A stretch of 64,000 nt of DNA from positions 1 through 64,000 of the forward strand of contig ML133408.1 of assembly GCA_003864495.1 (NCBI GenBank). Direction: 5' to 3'. The notes below the pieces were generated by a model. The model was not told the DNA's origin and did no database searches. It saw only the letters and a list, made by a program, of their open reading frames with translations. Position 1 is the stretch's first letter, and every line of letters starts with the position of its first letter. This document shows, in pieces, positions 35,301-45,900 of this stretch. This DNA comes from Nemopilema nomurai. Taxonomy: Eukaryota > Cnidaria > Scyphozoa > Rhizostomeae > Rhizostomatidae. Both the position numbers and the translations under genes were made by a program.

Positions 35301-38300
35301 TCCCAGAAATGGATATGATGGCTTTTTGAAAGACCCGAACAAAATAAAAAAGAAATCAAGCCATCAAATGGATCCTCACAAAAATAAACAGAATATTAAT
35401 GTAAATAATAGCAATCACGTTCAATCATACCTTGTCGAATTTTATGATCTAGTTTCTGATCGATTGAAACATATGCATCAGCAATGTATCTAAATGCATT
35501 TACGGTCATGGTTGATAGAAGGTCACTTTGCAGAAATATAATTATCCGCTCAGCTTCAACTGAAAAAAAAGAAAAGCATGTTATATGAGTCAAATGGATT
35601 TGCGTCAAATGGAGTCAAATGGATAGAGAGAGGCTATATATTAGCTAATTTGATAGTCATTGAGTTAGTTGTCAAGCATAAGTGCCCTATTGGCACCAGA
35701 ACATTGTGGTGACTGATACTTTAAAAACCGAACAGTTGTTCTCAGAAAAGAGCAATGACAGAAAGGAGAACAGTTGCTCTACAGCCTTGGCTTAAAGGTT
35801 GACCTTGTGACCTCATTTCTATGCTCAATGAGAGTCTATGATCATCTCTTTACAAAACAATTGATTCTGTTTTAGGGTGACTGTCTAGTACTCTCCACAG
35901 GGAAAGAAATGCAATAGACATCACTGTTAGCACTCAAACAACACTTCTAGCAACTCTGTGCTGAGATCTAATTGAAAGCTTTACAAAAAAGTCTTGAGTT
36001 TTCACTGACTAGAAAAGCAAGTATATTTTACCAGCATTTATAGAATGGATGAATAGTAACAAAAACATGTATAAGATTGAGATGATTGTTAGTGTGTTGC
36101 CATGCCAATACTTACATAACAAAGTTTCTGTTGCTAAAGTTGTAACCATTCTGCAGACATCACTAGCACTCTTGTGTCTGCATAATAAGCTTAGGTCATC
36201 AAAAACGATGATAACCTTTTCAGTAGACCCTAAAAATATAAAAAAAACATTCAATGAACCATCAAGGGATGTGTACATAGACATAAATAAATATGTGTAC
36301 CAATGATGACAAAAGTCTAAATATTAAACACATTAAAGCTTCCTTTGGGTAGTTAATCCTTGACAATTTACCTTCAGAAGCTAAAGCATTCATTTAGAAA
36401 CAGCAAAGAAAAACCAATTGAAAAGAGATGTGATTTCATACTTGGATAACATTCATAAAAAACAAGAAGTTGCATAGAAATGCATAAATAGCTTCATACC
36501 ATCAACTTTCTTAGACTTTTCTGCTATTGTGTTATGGAAATTGCTGTTCACATGGACTCTTGTAAACCTCTGTTCTTCTTGAGGTCTGTAGAGGTGTTAA
36601 AAAAAAGTTTGAAAGCACTCGCATAAAAACTATGAAATAAATGAATGGTAAAGAGAGCATGCTTTTTTGTTCCATAAGAATGCACACTTTATTCCACAAA
36701 ATTAATCATAATTTCTCAAATTTAACTTTTCAAAGAATAAGTTATATTGCATACTCTGAGTTCCAGCCAACAGGATCACTAAATCCATCATAGAAATTGA
36801 CCTTGTGCCTGTTAGAAGCAAAAACCAAAATACATCAATGGCAAATATGATGAAAGTTGTTAAAAGGTAAGTAAAGGTTAAACAAAATTGAATCCTTTAA
36901 AATAAGGATGAAAGATGAAAGTTGTAAAAGGTTAAGTTAATCCTCAAGATAAAGCAAATAATATGCTTGACAACATGCAATGGATATAACAGATGTGTGG
37001 AACATGTTTATTGGGCTATAGTTGTGTGTATCTGAAGATAAAGATATAGATGTTTTGAGGACAATGTATGAACACATAAACTGCTATACTTATTAATCAT
37101 ATAATATATGGAACATCGCCTCAAAAGTTTTCTATCTTCACCATTAAGAGCAAATGAAACCTAACATGATTCATCCCATCATTTGTCCAATTTGAAATGA
37201 AGTATATGGGGAGTGTAGAGAGGCAGCAATAAAAATGACTGAATTATGACATACTTTGCAGGAAAAGTATCTGTGTAATAGTCTGGTGGTTTTTTAAAAC
37301 AGATGAAATGAAGTGATCCATATCTGAAATTAAAAACAAACATATTGATAATTTTCAAATATTTTTTATTTATATATAAAGGCTTAATGAATTTAATAAA
37401 TACAGAACATCAAAAAACATCATTAAAACGTAAAACTGGAAAAGCAAAAATTTTTCCAAAAAATTAAAAAAAAATACACATAATCAAAGTTCAGCTAACT
37501 AAAGGTATCATTGAAAATAAAACTGGCTGTCCACAGATGCATATGTTTTGTAGTAAAAAGAATTGTTGATATATGATTTCCTAAATTTATGACTCATAGC
37601 AACTTGTAGGCTGTTTGTTGAGGTTTTCATTTCATATCTTTTAATTCCCATTACTTTAGAGGAAAACAAGTCGAATTGCTACATCAACTTAAAACAAGAT
37701 GGTATTCTCAAAAAATGCAAAAAAAAGCAACTAGTTGTTAAATCAATCTATGTTATAACGGAGATCAGTTACCAATCAAAAGATCTTTAGGCCAGTCTAA
37801 TTAACAATTTAACCTTCCAGGTTTCAACCAAAAACCAACCTCAGGTTCTCATCTTTGATTGCTGCTTTCAGAAAGGGTACTACCTTGACATGACTTTTCT
37901 CTGCATTTGGAAAAAATACTTTTAAAGTCAATGTTCATACTGGCTACAAAAACAACAGCATTGTTCACTCAACAAATGCCAAAATTTCAAGCCTTCCAAG
38001 GAAGCAAGAAAGTTGCCAATGCTTCAGCATTATTACTAACTTGCTTCAAATAAAGCGTAAAAAGAAAAAAATTATACTTCTAACAAGAAATCTAGAGTTA
38101 GACTGAAAATAAACGAAAATACAAAAATAGAGTTAAATCTGGGCTAGAGTCAAATAAAAACTTAAATTAAACACCGACTTAGGTCAGGGTAATTTCGAAA
38201 GCATTGTAGTTTCAAGCACTCTTGGTGGCGCAGTTGTTAATGAGAATATTATCTATCATGGCCTATAGACGAATATAAACATGGCGCTATCGCAGTTTCG

Positions 38301-38491
38301 CACCTCTCAGTAACCATACATCATAAACAGTAATACCAATCGATAGCTCTTGATTGGTATATAGTTTGATACAATTTACCTCCACGGGGGCTGTATATAA
38401 TTAAAATCTTACAGATATAATGAATAAAATAACCTTGGAATATGCATAATTTAGCCTGCAAACTTCCTTCGAGCAGAGACTGCAGGAGCAT
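32330..38491 (-). CDS. ELP5: Elongator complex subunit 5
   Basis: Ten coding exons on the minus strand: 38434-38491, 37840-37900, 37255-37323, 36755-36808, 36500-36585, 36116-36229, 35431-35559, 34933-35003, 34262-34351 and 32330-32536. All junctions are GT..AG and in phase, giving 312 residues, close to the usual animal length of about 300. The start MLLQSLLEG matches the family's ML.SLL opening. Later features are HKVNFYDGFSDPVGWNSE (compare YHDFFRDPLNW in human), a RecA-like core strand KVIIVFDDLS, and DPTANLPFNLKLSDSE. The C-terminus EDPDDDLDI is the hallmark of ELP5. With ELP4 and ELP6 it forms the RecA-fold subcomplex of Elongator, which supports modification of wobble uridines in tRNA in the cytoplasm. 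The phase-0 first ATG and family alignment decide the start. No frameshift is seen. Confidence 0.93.
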
Positions 38492-39119
38492 TTTTCAATT
38501 CAGACACAACTATTTCACTTTTGGACAACAGACAAACGACCCGCCATTTTCCATACTCGTTCTCGTTCTTTTGATCGCCAAAACGAGACCACGTTGCTCC
38601 TGTGAAATCCATTAAAAAACATCGTTTACATCGAGGGCAAGTAAGTTGAAAAGTAAAAAATGCAACAATATAATTAAATCTCACATTTATTAGCGAAGAA
38701 TGTGCAACAGCTTCGCGTTCATATACTGGATATGTTTTTTATAAATGATTCTTGTACTGTCATGACACTGGCTAGCTTTTTGTTCTTTAAAACTGGTCGG
38801 AAAGTGCTCACAGAAAAGAACCGACACAACAGGGGTCATGTGGAATTTAGTCCACATTTCACTTTCTTTATTAATCAAGTCAGGAGCAGATCCAGAAAAA
38901 TTTTTGGGGAGTGGAACGCAGTTTTAACAATTGAGGCACCGGAAAATGCCAGTACTTTTTGACGAGTGTAGTATTTTCTCAACATTTCTTGTCTTTAGCT
39001 ATGCACGGTTCCGTATTCACGTTCATTAGCTAAAATTCACGTGCTCACGTTCTATCAATTTTTCAACTCAATTGCGTTAAAGTAGTATTGTATATTTAGA
39101 TGCAGCTAAGGGTATATTT
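38492..39119. other. ELP5 upstream region
   Basis: No exon is recognised. The promoter and 5'UTR of the minus-strand ELP5 gene should begin here, but no TATA-type or initiator element is convincing. The frames at 38451-38684 (-) and 38702-38962 (+) look like chance. Confidence 0.4.
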
Positions 39120-39414
39120 CATAGGCGCCGACTTTTATTTTCCCCAGGGGGGGGGCTCAAAATTTAAATTTAAAAAAAATTTAAAAAAGTTAAAAGGTAG
39201 AGAAATTACCTGTCGCTTTAATAACGTAATACAACATATGTAGTATGTATAATAACAAAACAAAACATTTTAATAAAGCAGATATAACATCATGGTCTTC
39301 AGTATCATCAGTTCAATTCTTTGATTGATCTCAAACGAAATTCCCAGGGGGGCTGAGCCCCCCCCATAGCAATTCCCAGGGGGGGCTCGAGCCCCCACGT
39401 AGTCGGCGCCTATG
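39120..39414. mobile_element. hAT-type MITE with 8-bp target duplication
   Basis: The ends are perfect 14-bp inverted repeats, CATAGGCGCCGACT. The element is flanked on both sides by GTATATTT (39112-39119 and 39415-39422), an 8-bp direct repeat typical of the hAT superfamily. The 295-bp interior has G-run/C-run subterminal pairs and an A/T-rich core and no coding capacity, so it is non-autonomous. Confidence 0.85.
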
Positions 39415-40249
39415 GTATATTTTCAAACCCCTTTTATCAGAAAATTTGCTAGCTGAAAATAGCCCATTGTTATTCTTGGCATTGTTCTCTAAACTTAATT
39501 TTCCATTCCCAGCGTTGGTCAAATGAAAAATTTGTGACGTTTAATTGACAGTTAATTATAAGGGATTAATTCTCACTGCTTCATGCGACTTGACGCAAGT
39601 TTTGGATGGCCATTTACACGATCACATTTCCTATGATCACATAAAATATGGTCGTGTAAACTGGCCTTAACTTCAAAACGCTTGAATTATTCATTAGGCC
39701 AACAAAAAGATTATACTTTTTATGGGGGCACCCAGACAGGGTGTTGTCTAAAGCCAAGCACAGCTGATTTAGCAGAAAACAGCTCAGGTTTCGGGATTAT
39801 ATTTCAGTGTCTGGTCTGGTCAGGGTCGTTGATAGACGGCCCGGGCCCCGGACCTTTACGCCGTTTGCCCCCCCCCCTATGTGGTAGAGCTTTAAGTTAT
39901 GAGACAGTTTTGACTGTCCTCGTAGGAACAGTGAGCTCCAGTTTTTTGTCCTACTGTTGACTTCAAAATGTTGATGTTGTTGCGAGCATAGAACTCAGGG
40001 GGTATCAGAAAAGAAGCGTGCTGACTCTAGCTTAGTTTACCACAATAGAAATATACAACGTGTTAAAACAGACAACGGATAGAAACGATCCTTAGAAAGT
40101 GAGATGGGAGTGACTTGAATGGGAAGAAAAACAATAACGAGATTAAGTACCCCTAAGACAAGTAAGCAAGTCATTACATCCTCACCAGGGTCTCCGACGA
40201 AGGGGGTCTGAGGCCGGGGGCGGGGCCCGGGGCCATGGCCCCGCACTGC

Positions 40250-40383
40250 TTTAATCCCCCAGTTTTTGCAAAAAATGCCAAATATTGAAGTAATAAACTA
40301 TCAACAAAGCCTCTTTTTTAATGGTTTTAGCCCCCCCCCCCCCACTTTTTTTAATGGTATTTCTCAACGCTCCGCGGTGCCTG
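40250..40383. mobile_element. Truncated second copy of the CAGGCACCGCGG MITE
   Basis: In reverse complement this matches the element at 6481-6648, from CAGGCACCGCGGAGCGTTGA through GAGGCTTT and AGTTTATTACT to TTTGCAAAAA. The other end is replaced by unrelated GC-rich repeat sequence near 40190-40249. Confidence 0.65.
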
Positions 40384-40944
40384 CCTAGGCCCAATCATGA
40401 ATTTATCAGTAGGGGGAGAACCGCCCTCGTGGTTGACCATTTTGGTCGTATTACAATGGGTCTTATCGTTTCCCCCCGTCCTCAATAGTCACATGTCGAA
40501 GTGTTGATCAGATGCAGTTGATAACATCGAATAAGGACGTTAGCGTTACGGAAACATGCCCGTCGAGGTAAGAAATGTTCAGTTTTCATGTAGGTGCACA
40601 AGTAAACAGCACAAGTAAACATGTCTGCGACAGGAAGCATGCCCTGCGTGAAGTTGAAACTGCAGAATTGAACTTTGCTAGCGATAGAACCTATTATCAC
40701 AGATCAAGTGCTTTGCGGTACAAAACTTCACAATGGCAATATGAAGCGGAACTAGTTTTTGCATACTTAGAGTATATTTTCGTCCGAGAGAATATGCAAA
40801 CGGTCGGAAAATAACACAAAGTCGACAGAATAAGTAGCCAGTTACAATGGTGAAGCTAGAGGTCATGCAGGTCATGCGAAGCATTACTAAAGATTTCCAT
40901 GAACACGAATTTTATGTACAAATTTTACGAATGAAATGAAAAAA

Positions 40945-42149
40945 CGTCGATTATAAAAGACTAAACACCCAAGAACCTGAACACCCCAAGAACAGGCTGA
41001 ACAAGAACAGGCTGACACCCAAGAACAGGCTGAACACCCCAAGAACAGGCTGAACACCCCAAGAACAGGCTGAACACCCCAAGAACAGGCTGAACACCCC
41101 AAGAACACCCTAAGAACAAGCGATTAAGCGGCTGAACACCCTTTAAAACATATCAAAATCGGCATATCATTCGAAAAATATTTTGGTCAATCAATCAAAA
41201 TTAATTTTGGGGAGGGAGAGGGCCTGATAAGTCTAATGCTGTTGGTGTTGTTACAACCAACTGATGTTTTACACGCCAAAAGTGTGAACGGGGGTTTGTA
41301 CACGTGGAGCAAATTCGAGTTTGACTCCCTTGGTGCATTCAAGCAATTTCCCGTTGTTTGAAAATCTTTCTCATGCCGTGACCAATGTAAAAGTATGACC
41401 GCAGCCATGGTTTACTTGATAAAATGAAGATCGCTCCAGAGTGTAATTGAGAGTGCATATCAGCATTTCGAGACCAGTTCATTTCTATTCTATGCTGTAA
41501 CCTTTTTTTATTTATTTCTACCTAGCTTCCGTAAGTAGTCTTTAGGACACTGAGAAGCATAACCTTATCGAGCAGTGTCCTGGTCATTCCTGTCGATGTG
41601 ACCACACCTCGTGATTCCTTATGCCTGAAATCACAAAGAGCTAGCGACTCTTCTCACTCTGTGTGCAAGTTTGGTCATCCCAGGGGCTCGAACCACAGAC
41701 CCTTGAGTCTGCAGCAGCGCCTCTAACCACTGAGCCATCCTCGCACTAATTTAGGCAAATTCGTGGATGGGAAGAATAATTGTTCGGAGGACAATAGGTA
41801 GTCAAATCGCGTGTCCTATTTTTACATTGGTCGCCGGATGTGAAAGGGAGTCAAACTCGAATTTGCTCCACGTGTACAAACCCCCGTTCACACTTTTGTT
41901 GCGCAGAACATCAGTTGGTTGTAACAACACCAACAGCATTAGACTTTTCAGGCCCTTTCCCTCCCCAAAATTAATCTTGTTTGATTGACTAAAATATTTT
42001 CCGAATGTTATGCCGATTTTGGTATGTTTAGAAGGGTGTTCAGTCGCTTAATAGCTTGTTATTAGGGTGTTCTTGGGGGTGTTCTTGGGGGTGTTCTTGG
42101 GGGTGTTCTTGGGGTGTTCTTGGAGTGATCAGTTTTTTTAGAAACGACG
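40945..42149. mobile_element. 1.2-kb foldback element with minisatellite arms
   Basis: Two long inverted arms (about 40945-41404 and 41812-42149) match over most of their length, for example CTCCACGTGTACAAACCCCC and its complement. The outer arms contain minisatellites: about seven units of CACCCCAAGAACAGGCTGAA at 40970-41110 and about five GGGGGTGTTCTT units at 42060-42125. The outermost bases are CGTCG and CGACG. Both sides are flanked by AATGAAAAAA (40935-40944 and 42150-42159), a 10-bp direct repeat that would suit a Mutator-like or foldback transposon. The loop carries a SINE. No transposase is inside. Confidence 0.7.
41503..41744 (-). repeat. tRNA-derived SINE inside the foldback loop
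   Basis: On the minus strand the element starts GCGAGGATGGCTCAGTGGTT (box A) and has box B GTGGTTCGAGCC. The anticodon arm CAGAC..GTCTG holds a CAA-like loop, suggesting a tRNA-Leu origin. A body of about 150 bases and a TAAATAAAAAAAGG tail follow. A partial copy of the body lies at 43222-43290. Confidence 0.7.
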
Positions 42150-42611
42150 AATGAAAAAAATCTAGTCTTAATTCAAGTATAGTCAAGGGTTTCCAATTTA
42201 GTCATGCCAATTTTACAGGGAGCAAATATCATAAATATCACACTTTCAAATGTGCATGACTAAAACCCTTATGTTTAGAGCACAAAGATATATTGCTGAA
42301 CGTGACACGGTATCTCAGTTGTTGATGAAATCATTTTCTGCAAGAAGTGTGGCTGAGCAGAGGTTTATTAAGTCCACCGCACTCGGCAGACTTTGGTCTT
42401 TGAAAGACGAAGATTTTTCTCTTCGAGTAATCCGCATACGGATAATTTTTGTCTTTCAAAGACAGAGATTTTGTCTTCGGTGACTCCGCGCACGACCAAT
42501 TTTTGGCTGTGAAGCACATATTTTTTAACAATGATGAACTGGGTTGGAGACATAGGGGAGGGGGCAAATTGGCTTTGGCCCAATTTTTGATTTTTTACAA
42601 AATGGCTCCTA

Positions 42612-42860
42612 GAGGAAAAACAAAAGAAACTTGCAGCTTTAACAGCATTAGATGTCTAGCTAAAACGCAGAAGACGTCACCACCGTAACAGAGAAAGGCG
42701 AGGGTGGGTAAGGCCTTGGATAGCGAGAAGAAGGGAGAAAGGAGATTTGAAAACCATGTCAAAGAGCTCGAATTAGAGCTCCATTTTGACGACAAGAGTG
42801 TTTTGGCGGGGATCCTCAAGATAATATCGTCATGTGACAAAAAAATTGTCGCTCATTGAC
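42612..42860 (+). pseudogene. PIF/Harbinger transposase relic (N-terminal part)
   Basis: One frame reads KKLAALTALDV, then a TAG at 42657, then RRRRHH...GWVRPWIARRREKG. The Arg-rich tract plus WVRPW is typical of the N-terminus of PIF/Harbinger transposases and HARBI1-like proteins. About one base is then missing near 42745, and the next frame continues FENHVKELELE before ending at a TGA at 42858-42860. The DDE nuclease core is absent. It is a decayed fragment just before BHMT. Confidence 0.5.
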
Positions 42861-42956
42861 CGCTCGATATTTACTTGCCAGTCTTTCCTTTTTTAGAACT
42901 TTTCTTGTCAGATTTTCCATTTTGCACCAAGAAACCATTCTGCTACTCTTTTTTAG

Positions 42957-45900
42957 AAAGGACTGTTAGAACGCCTGAATGCAGGCGAAGTAATAATTGG
43001 CGATGGTGGCATGATATTCAATTTAGAGAGACGGGGGTACGTTCATGCCGCAGATTTACACCTGAAGTGGTCCTTGAGCATCCTGACGCGGGTGAGGTTT
43101 TTTATATTTTCTACAAAGACAATAGACTAAGCTTGAAACAGAGTCAACAGGTAAAGGTCTTCAAACATGTGCGAAATAATTTGCTGGCAACTAAAAAGAT
43201 TTGGCATATAATTTGTATTTGTTTCCACCTAGGATCCGAAGGTAGTTTTTAGGACACTTAGAAGCTTTATGCTTATCCTGGTCCTTCTTCTTCTTCGTTT
43301 AAAAAATTCCAGCCTAATTTGTGTGTCGTTTTGGCATGAAACCTACTTTGGCTGAACACTGTTTATTTCCCTTCATCAATTTCACTTTCCAACCACAAAC
43401 ACTTACTAAATGGGAGGTGAAATCGTGACACTTGCTCTGACTAGTTTCCAAGCTCCCTTGACGGGTCTGCTATGATGCCATGGCGAGACAAGTTGAAGAA
43501 TGAGCACTGCATTTACGAAATGACTTTTTACCTCCTTTCCCCCAGTTCGCCAGCTGCACCGGGAGTATGTCCGATCTGGTGCCGATGTTTTGCAAGCTCT
43601 GACATTCTACGGAAGTGACTCGCACTTCAAACACACTGGAATCAGTGGCACGGTATGTATGTCTCAATTCCCTTTCTCTGTTCTTTATGCTTCTCTTGTG
43701 CTGCGTCCTAATGAGTGTACAAGCCAGGCTTTTACATGCTCTGAAATTATGTGGCGTGTTTGCAGCAACCCTGCAATCATTTACGAATCCTCCAGACTTC
43801 CAGGTTGATTTGCCAGTTTTCATTTGGTTGAACTGAAGAACCCATTTATGGGGCCTCTTTTTATCAAAAGGCTGTGTCACCAAACTGACAATTGCCACCA
43901 GGGTATGATCACACACGAAACTTGACGTTGATTTGCTTTTTTATGCAAGTTACTTATTTTTTCCACAGAAAGTATAACAGTTTCTCAAGTAAAACCTCAA
44001 TATAACAAGTCATTTGACACATTTTTATTGACGCTACTCTACAGAGATCTTACCGTATTGAACAATAACGTATTCTAGGCAGTAAGTACACACGAGGAAG
44101 TCGTACAATAACGAATTGGCCTACACAAGTTGTCTTTATTGAACCATCAGTTACGTTTCTGTTCCATTTTAGAGGGTAACGTAATGCCCAATAATACGCA
44201 TGCCCAATAGCCCCTAAAAGGGGCCAAGAATTTTGCAGTATCGAATTTGCTTTATTCATCTTGGATTATGTCATTGTTCTGTTGGGGAGAACATGTAAAT
44301 GCTATTTTGCGAGCCCTTGGACAAAAAGCAATATCCAATAGTACAACAATCCAGAGAAGCAGAATCAGCTTTAGAAAGATGCATTTAAACGACGTTTTGA
44401 TGACATTTTGGTGCAAGCTTCACTACCATCAGCAAAGGTTCATAAAGCTTTGCCTACCAGATCGATAATCCACCTTGAAACTCTTTTGCAGTGCGAAGAA
44501 ATGAATGTTGCCGCATGCAAAATTGCCAAAGAGGTGGCGAAAGAAAGCGACAGGGAAATCCTAGTGGCTGGCTGCTTAAGTGAGACATTTGCGTATAAGG
44601 GCCCGGGCAGCAAAGAAGGATGCGATGCCGAGTTTGCAGTGCAGGTCAAGTGCTTCATCGACAACGAACTTGATTTTGTTGTCGCAGAGGTAATCTCCAC
44701 GGTGCTTATAAACGTTACAATCAGAAAGCAACCTATAGTTGGCGTAGAGCCTTTTTAATGAGTGACAACAAATATTTATTGTAGCTAAAAGTAGCGGAAT
44801 CAGTTTTTGCAGTACTTTTTCGTCTGACTATACTCGTCAGAGTATGCAAACATCGGAAAAAAACCAAAAGCTGACACAATAAATAGCCAGTTGCGGATTG
44901 AAAACACTAGAGGTTGAAACGGCAAACTCTTTCTGTCCACAAAGGGTGTCTGACGAAAAAATATTCTAAGTATTCGAAAACTGGTTCTGCTATTTATAGC
45001 TATTGTGAAGTTTTATACCACAAATATTTTGTTCATATATTTATTTGTATTGTTACGTTTTTTTTCTAGTTTCTAGTGATGTTCTATGATCTAAATGTTT
45101 TTCGTGAACACATTTAAATCGTATCGAATCGTCTTCATCAGTTTATGTATCATATAAGGCTGATAAAAGCCAATGTTGAAACATTTACCAATTTTTTTTC
45201 TGTTAAATTTATAATTCTTTCAAACTGATAATTGTTTAAAAATTTCTATGGGATGGCAGCTTATAATTTTCTGGATTAAAATTGAATGACTGTATGTATA
45301 TGATTGTATGTTTTAAAAGATGATCAGTGTATGACTATAATGTTTTAAAAGATGATCAGTATAACAACTTTATTAACATTTCGTGGTATTCATAATTTTG
45401 TTTTAGTACTTCAGGTACATCGAAGAAATGTGCTGGGCAATAGAAGCATCAAAGGTAGCGAATAAGCCCGTGGTGGCCATGATGAACATTGGAGGAATGG
45501 GGGACCGCACTGGTGTTTCCACTGGTGATTGTGCAGTAGCAATGGCAAAGGCCGGTACGTTTAAGATTTCTTTCTTCGTCTTGAAATTTAAAAAAACAGG
45601 GCTCCTTGGAGACCAGAAATATAAAAGTCGCTGGTGTTATTATTGATTTTTTAATTTTTGAAAAGCCATCACTCCACCATCTCGTTATAGTATAAGATAA
45701 AAATACCTTGGTAAAGATTGAGGCTGAATTTTTATGCCAAACACATGCCAAACTTCTTTTATCACACTCTGATTTTTCACACATGTTTTTGTTTTCAAGG
45801 GGCTGATGTCATTGGGCTAAACTGTTGCTTTGGTCCAGAAAACCTGGTTGCGGCGATGAAAGAAATGAAGGATGCACTGGACAAAGCAGGTTGAAGAGGC

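Noticed and set aside
38451..38684. Frame of 77 codons as the ELP5 first exon
   Set aside because: A different frame starting at 38491 gives the family-like MLLQSLLEG opening and a donor with the exact phase needed.
40970..41110. CRISPR-like array
   Set aside because: The units are adjacent, with no unique spacers. They are a minisatellite within a foldback element in a eukaryotic genome.
42603..42690. ATG GCT CCT AGA GGA as the missing first exon of BHMT
   Set aside because: The start looks tempting, but no donor with phase 0 follows and the next frame carries the Harbinger relic.
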